Shown here: positions 61,040 to 64,000 of the stretch, one piece after another
How positions within the stretch are numbered: position 1 is the first letter of the stretch
How the letters are laid out: the number at the start of each line of letters is the position of its first letter
Origin: Pedobacter zeaxanthinifaciens
GTDB lineage: Bacteria > Bacteroidota > Bacteroidia > Sphingobacteriales > Sphingobacteriaceae
Reading direction: 5' to 3'
NCBI RefSeq assembly: GCF_003313335.1
Contig: NZ_QMHP01000006.1
Span: 186,001 to 250,000, forward strand
DNA: 64,000 nt
Position numbers and translations under genes: made by a program
The notes under the pieces: model-generated
The model's input: the letters and a program-made list of their open reading frames with translations, nothing else
The model's database searches: none
Told to the model about the DNA's origin: nothing

Positions 61040-62470
61040 ATGAAAAAAATTCTAATTGTTGATGATGAGATAAATATCGGGTTACTATTATCGAAATTCC
61101 TCACTAGAAATTCCTTCGACGTTACTAGCGCTACAAGTGGCAGTTCGGCCATGGAATACCTAAGCAAAGAGCATTACGATTTGGTACTGTGCGACTACCG
61201 TTTGGAAGACACGGATGGTAAGGAAATGCTTGTTAAAATCAAGGAAAGTTATCCTAAAACAGGCGTAATCATCATTACCGGATATTCTGATATCAAGTTA
61301 GCTGTGGAGTTGATTAAACTTGGCGCATACGATTATATCACCAAGCCATTATATCCTGATGAAATTTTAAATACGATTAACAAGGCCATTGAAACTCAAA
61401 TTGCGTTAAATAGTGCAGTTCCTGAGACAGAAAATGCAATGGTGCAAGATAAAGCTAAAGCCAATAAAAGTGCTTATGTGCTTACCGATGAATTTGTAAT
61501 TGGCCAAAGCAGCGCATCGAAAGAATTGATGAAGCAAATTTTATTAGTGGCACCTACTTCATACAGCGTTATTTTATTGGGCGATAGCGGAACGGGTAAA
61601 GAATCTGTCGCTAAAGCAATACACTTAAATAGTCCACGTAAAGACAAGCCCTTTGTAGCAATGGACTGCGGGTCTTTAACCAAAGAGCTGGCTGGAAGTG
61701 AGTTTTTTGGGCACGAAAAAGGTTCCTTCACGGGTGCGCTTTACACCAAAATAGGACATTTTGAAATGGCCAACGGCGGCACTTTATTTTTGGATGAGGT
61801 AGGAAACCTTTCTTATGATATTCAAGCTGCACTACTTAGGACCGTACAAGAACGAAAAATTAAACGTATTGGCAGTACCAAAGAAATAGACTTAGATGTA
61901 AGGATCATAGTGGCTACTAATGAAAACCTTCAGGATGCAATTTCTAAAGGTAAATTTAGAGAGGATTTGTACCACCGTTTCAACGAATTTTCTATTAACC
62001 TGCCGCCTGTAAGCCAAAGGGGTAGAGATATTTTAGCTTTTGCCGAAACCTTTTTGCATTTAGCTAACCAAGAACTGAATAAAAATATCAAAGGTTTTTC
62101 GTCGGAAGTGGTAGATTGCTTCCTTACCTATAACTGGCCAGGTAACGTAAGGGAGTTAAAAAACGTAGTTAGGCGTGCCACCTTGTTAACAGAAACTGAA
62201 GAAATTCAAATTAAAGCACTTCCTTTGGAGATTTCCAATTATGCAAAAGCGCCGGTATTTAACAGCCCAATGGCAACGTCAAATGCTAGCGAAAGTAACG
62301 GGCAAAAACCAAGGGATTTGAAAAACGCAGCACTAGAAGCGGAGTACGAAGCCATATTGAAAGTGTTGAGAGAGGTTAACTTTAATAAAACAAAAGCCGC
62401 TAAAATTTTAAACATCGATAGAAAAACACTTTATAATAAAATGAAAGCAATAGATCTAGATAATAGATAA
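61040..62470 (+). CDS. Sigma-54-dependent response regulator (NtrC family)
   Basis: A 476-residue transcription activator. The receiver domain (1-120) has acidic pocket D8, D9 and phosphoacceptor D52 (LCDYRLEDTDG), with the lysine in YITKPLYPDE near 102. The AAA+ domain (about 150-385) has Walker A GDSGTGKES near 181, the sigma-54 contact loop as GSFTGA near 227 (GAFTGA is usual), Walker B GGTLFLDEVG near 249 and the arginine-finger region FREDLYHRF. The Fis-type HTH is at the end (NKTKAAKILNIDRKTLYNKM). The downstream sensor starts 2 bp later, so they form a two-component pair. Confidence 0.93.
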   Translation: MKKILIVDDEINIGLLLSKFLTRNSFDVTSATSGSSAMEYLSKEHYDLVLCDYRLEDTDGKEMLVKIKESYPKTGVIIITGYSDIKLAVELIKLGAYDYITKPLYPDEILNTINKAIETQIALNSAVPETENAMVQDKAKANKSAYVLTDEFVIGQSSASKELMKQILLVAPTSYSVILLGDSGTGKESVAKAIHLNSPRKDKPFVAMDCGSLTKELAGSEFFGHEKGSFTGALYTKIGHFEMANGGTLFLDEVGNLSYDIQAALLRTVQERKIKRIGSTKEIDLDVRIIVATNENLQDAISKGKFREDLYHRFNEFSINLPPVSQRGRDILAFAETFLHLANQELNKNIKGFSSEVVDCFLTYNWPGNVRELKNVVRRATLLTETEEIQIKALPLEISNYAKAPVFNSPMATSNASESNGQKPRDLKNAALEAEYEAILKVLREVNFNKTKAAKILNIDRKTLYNKMKAIDLDNR

Positions 62471-62472
62471 AA

Positions 62473-64000
62473 GTGTTCAATGTCTTTAAAAAATCAGGCT
62501 CGTCTCGGTTTAAAAACCGCTATAACATATCTAAGAGGATACTATGGATAGTAATGTTGCTATGTATCGCACCATTGCTATCTGTAATTTTAAGTATCGC
62601 CTTTGAAAATAGTCCCGAAAAAATACTGTTCCTTAATGTAAAGCCCAACTTTTACACCGGCATTTGGACCACCTTTGGTATTGCAGCAGCATTATTCACT
62701 GGTTTACTTGCCGCTATTGACTACGCCATCCGAAAAGAGTTAACCATCACTTTGTTTGGAATGACACTTTTCATCTCTGCCATTTTGGACAGCTATTATT
62801 TGTTGATCCTCAACGAAAATGTTGGCATTGAGCAGCTATCCGGGAGTTTATACTTCATTTGGTGGATCAACAGGATGTTCTATTCGCTTACCCTGCTTAT
62901 TGGTACCTTCGTTTATCTAAAAATTAAATCCAAAAACCTTCGTACACCTGAGCAGAAGCGTAAAATTATTTGGCGTACTGCAATTATTTGTTTATTGGCC
63001 GGCTTGGGTTGTGTATTTCTTATTTCCAATACAAGCGCCATTTTGCAGCAAAAATTGGTGTTTGATCAAATGGTACAAATAGATCTTTTTTCTTTTTTGC
63101 CATTGATATTTTTGTTTGTTTGGGCGGCGGTTTATCTGCCTAAATTCATGCTCCGTTTCCACAGTGTGTTTTCAAAATTGCTGTCCCTAAGTATTGCGCC
63201 GCTGTTTTTAGCGCAGCTTTTCATGGCGTTAAGTACAAATGCTTTCGATACTTATTTCAATGCCGCACATTACCTGCGTTTTATTAGCTACTTGGTGCCT
63301 TTGGCAGGTATCATTTTAAATTACATTGCAACGGTTAGAAACGAGCAAAAAATCATCACCAAGCTTGATTTAGAAGTGAAAGAGAAGCAAATGCTAACGG
63401 CAAGTCTTTTGGAAAGAGAAGCATTGTTAGCTAATGCCGAGAAAATATCGAGGCTGGGGAGTTGGGAGTTTGATATCAAAAGTAACGCTTATAAGTGGTC
63501 TGATGAGCTTTACCGCATTTATGGCTTTACTGAAAATAATTTCCAGCCAACCTATGCTATTGCTGATAAGGTAGTGGCGCCAGAATATAGGCAAAAGCTA
63601 AATAAGGAACTTACCAATGCAGTAAGAAACAAATCAACTTTTGCAGTAGAGCACCAAATTGTGCAGCCAAATGGCATAAAACGCTACGTACTTAATCAAG
63701 GGTATTTTGCCAATAAGGATAATAAGCTGGTAGGTACTGTACAAGATATCACAGAGTTAAAAGAAGCTACATTAAAATTAAGGAACAACGAAACGCTATT
63801 ACGGGAAGGCGAGGCGGTATCACATAATGGAAGTTGGGAATGGCATAGCAATAATGAGTACATGCTATGGTCTGATGAGATGTTCAATATCCATGGCTAC
63901 TTGCCACATTCTACCATAGTTACCGCTAACTCATATTTCAGTTTCGTACATCCCGAGGATCGCAAAATGCTTCGTGATATTTGCTTGGGCGCTAAAAACA
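62473..64000 (+). CDS. Membrane sensor with PAS domains (histidine kinase-like), runs off window
   Basis: The first 509 residues are present. A GTG start at 62473 (2 bp after the regulator's stop) is used. The N-terminus holds about eight hydrophobic segments (residues 25-285), a membrane sensor module of the MASE type by pattern. A coiled-coil-like linker (KLDLEVKEKQMLTASLLERE) follows, then a PAS domain (about 318-430; GSWEFDIKSNAYKWSDELYRIYGF and VGTVQDITELKEA). A second PAS begins near 440 (GSWEWHSNNEYMLWSDEMFNIHGY). A kinase domain is expected downstream but lies outside the window, so histidine kinase is inference. The pair with the sigma-54 regulator is clear. Confidence 0.8.
   Translation, partial: MFNVFKKSGSSRFKNRYNISKRILWIVMLLCIAPLLSVILSIAFENSPEKILFLNVKPNFYTGIWTTFGIAAALFTGLLAAIDYAIRKELTITLFGMTLFISAILDSYYLLILNENVGIEQLSGSLYFIWWINRMFYSLTLLIGTFVYLKIKSKNLRTPEQKRKIIWRTAIICLLAGLGCVFLISNTSAILQQKLVFDQMVQIDLFSFLPLIFLFVWAAVYLPKFMLRFHSVFSKLLSLSIAPLFLAQLFMALSTNAFDTYFNAAHYLRFISYLVPLAGIILNYIATVRNEQKIITKLDLEVKEKQMLTASLLEREALLANAEKISRLGSWEFDIKSNAYKWSDELYRIYGFTENNFQPTYAIADKVVAPEYRQKLNKELTNAVRNKSTFAVEHQIVQPNGIKRYVLNQGYFANKDNKLVGTVQDITELKEATLKLRNNETLLREGEAVSHNGSWEWHSNNEYMLWSDEMFNIHGYLPHSTIVTANSYFSFVHPEDRKMLRDICLGAKN

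Overview
The window is chromosomal DNA from a member of the Bacteroidota, most likely a Sphingobacteriaceae bacterium close to Pedobacter. Several signs point there: AT-rich composition, several -7 boxes of the Bacteroidota form TAnnTTTG (for example 16221-16228, 31391-31398 and 50487-50494 on the minus strand), few purine-rich ribosome binding sites, a protein with an IPExxxVDY-like motif, DUF1543 and DUF4422 proteins, a MORN-TonB fusion, OmpA proteins with type-3 repeats, and many short dispersed repeats between genes. The species assignment is inference. No prophage, transposase, CRISPR array or rRNA was found; there is one tRNA (Ser-GGA).

Layout. 0-5 kb: the N-terminal 818 residues of an AddA/RecB-like helicase, a small DUF559 nuclease gene enclosed by 41-bp double-hairpin inverted repeats, then queD, tcdA and a TatD-like hydrolase, all leftward. 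5-16 kb: assorted metabolic and envelope genes (thioredoxin-like protein, CREST/ceramidase-like membrane protein, DUF1543, Old Yellow Enzyme, tandem OmpA, YbaB, UPF0173 hydrolase, MORN-TonB, acyl-CoA dehydrogenase, MFS exporter, beta-barrel protein). 16.2-21.1 kb: rimP-nusA-infB, with a terminator-like hairpin in the rimP leader. 21.1-30.2 kb: a surface-glycan cluster with an acyltransferase, UDP-galactopyranose mutase, six known or probable glycosyltransferases and an MsbA-like ABC exporter. 30.3-36.3 kb: meaB, a major OmpA protein, ridA-rarD-recG. 36.4-48.6 kb: DUF763, beta-lactamase-fold hydrolase, sodA, tadA, a CsaA-like protein, an RlmI-like methyltransferase, bestrophin, PQQ sugar dehydrogenase with cytochrome c, and a DPP-IV-like peptidase. 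48.8-57.7 kb: tRNA-Ser, pyk, the IPExxxVDY-like gene, acpP-fabF-rnc, plsC, yicC-gmk-nadD. 57.7-64 kb: glnS, a stand-alone B12-binding mutase subunit, enoyl-CoA hydratase, and a sigma-54 response regulator followed at 2 nt by a membrane PAS-domain sensor that runs off the window.

How the genes fit together. Most of the window is housekeeping (translation, fatty acid synthesis, nucleotide and NAD metabolism, tRNA modification). The glycan block probably builds a galactofuranose-containing surface polymer. MeaB, the B12 subunit and enoyl-CoA hydratase fit propionate/methylmalonyl-CoA and acyl-CoA metabolism. The most unusual object is the DUF559 cassette at 2506-3047: its two terminal repeats carry a hairpin stem with different sequence but compensating base pairs, as expected if the folded form is what selection keeps. 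The window also has several families of intergenic hairpins and tandem repeats, at 13.1, 36.3, 37.7, 40.6, 45.4, 55.2, 57.0 and 57.7 kb.
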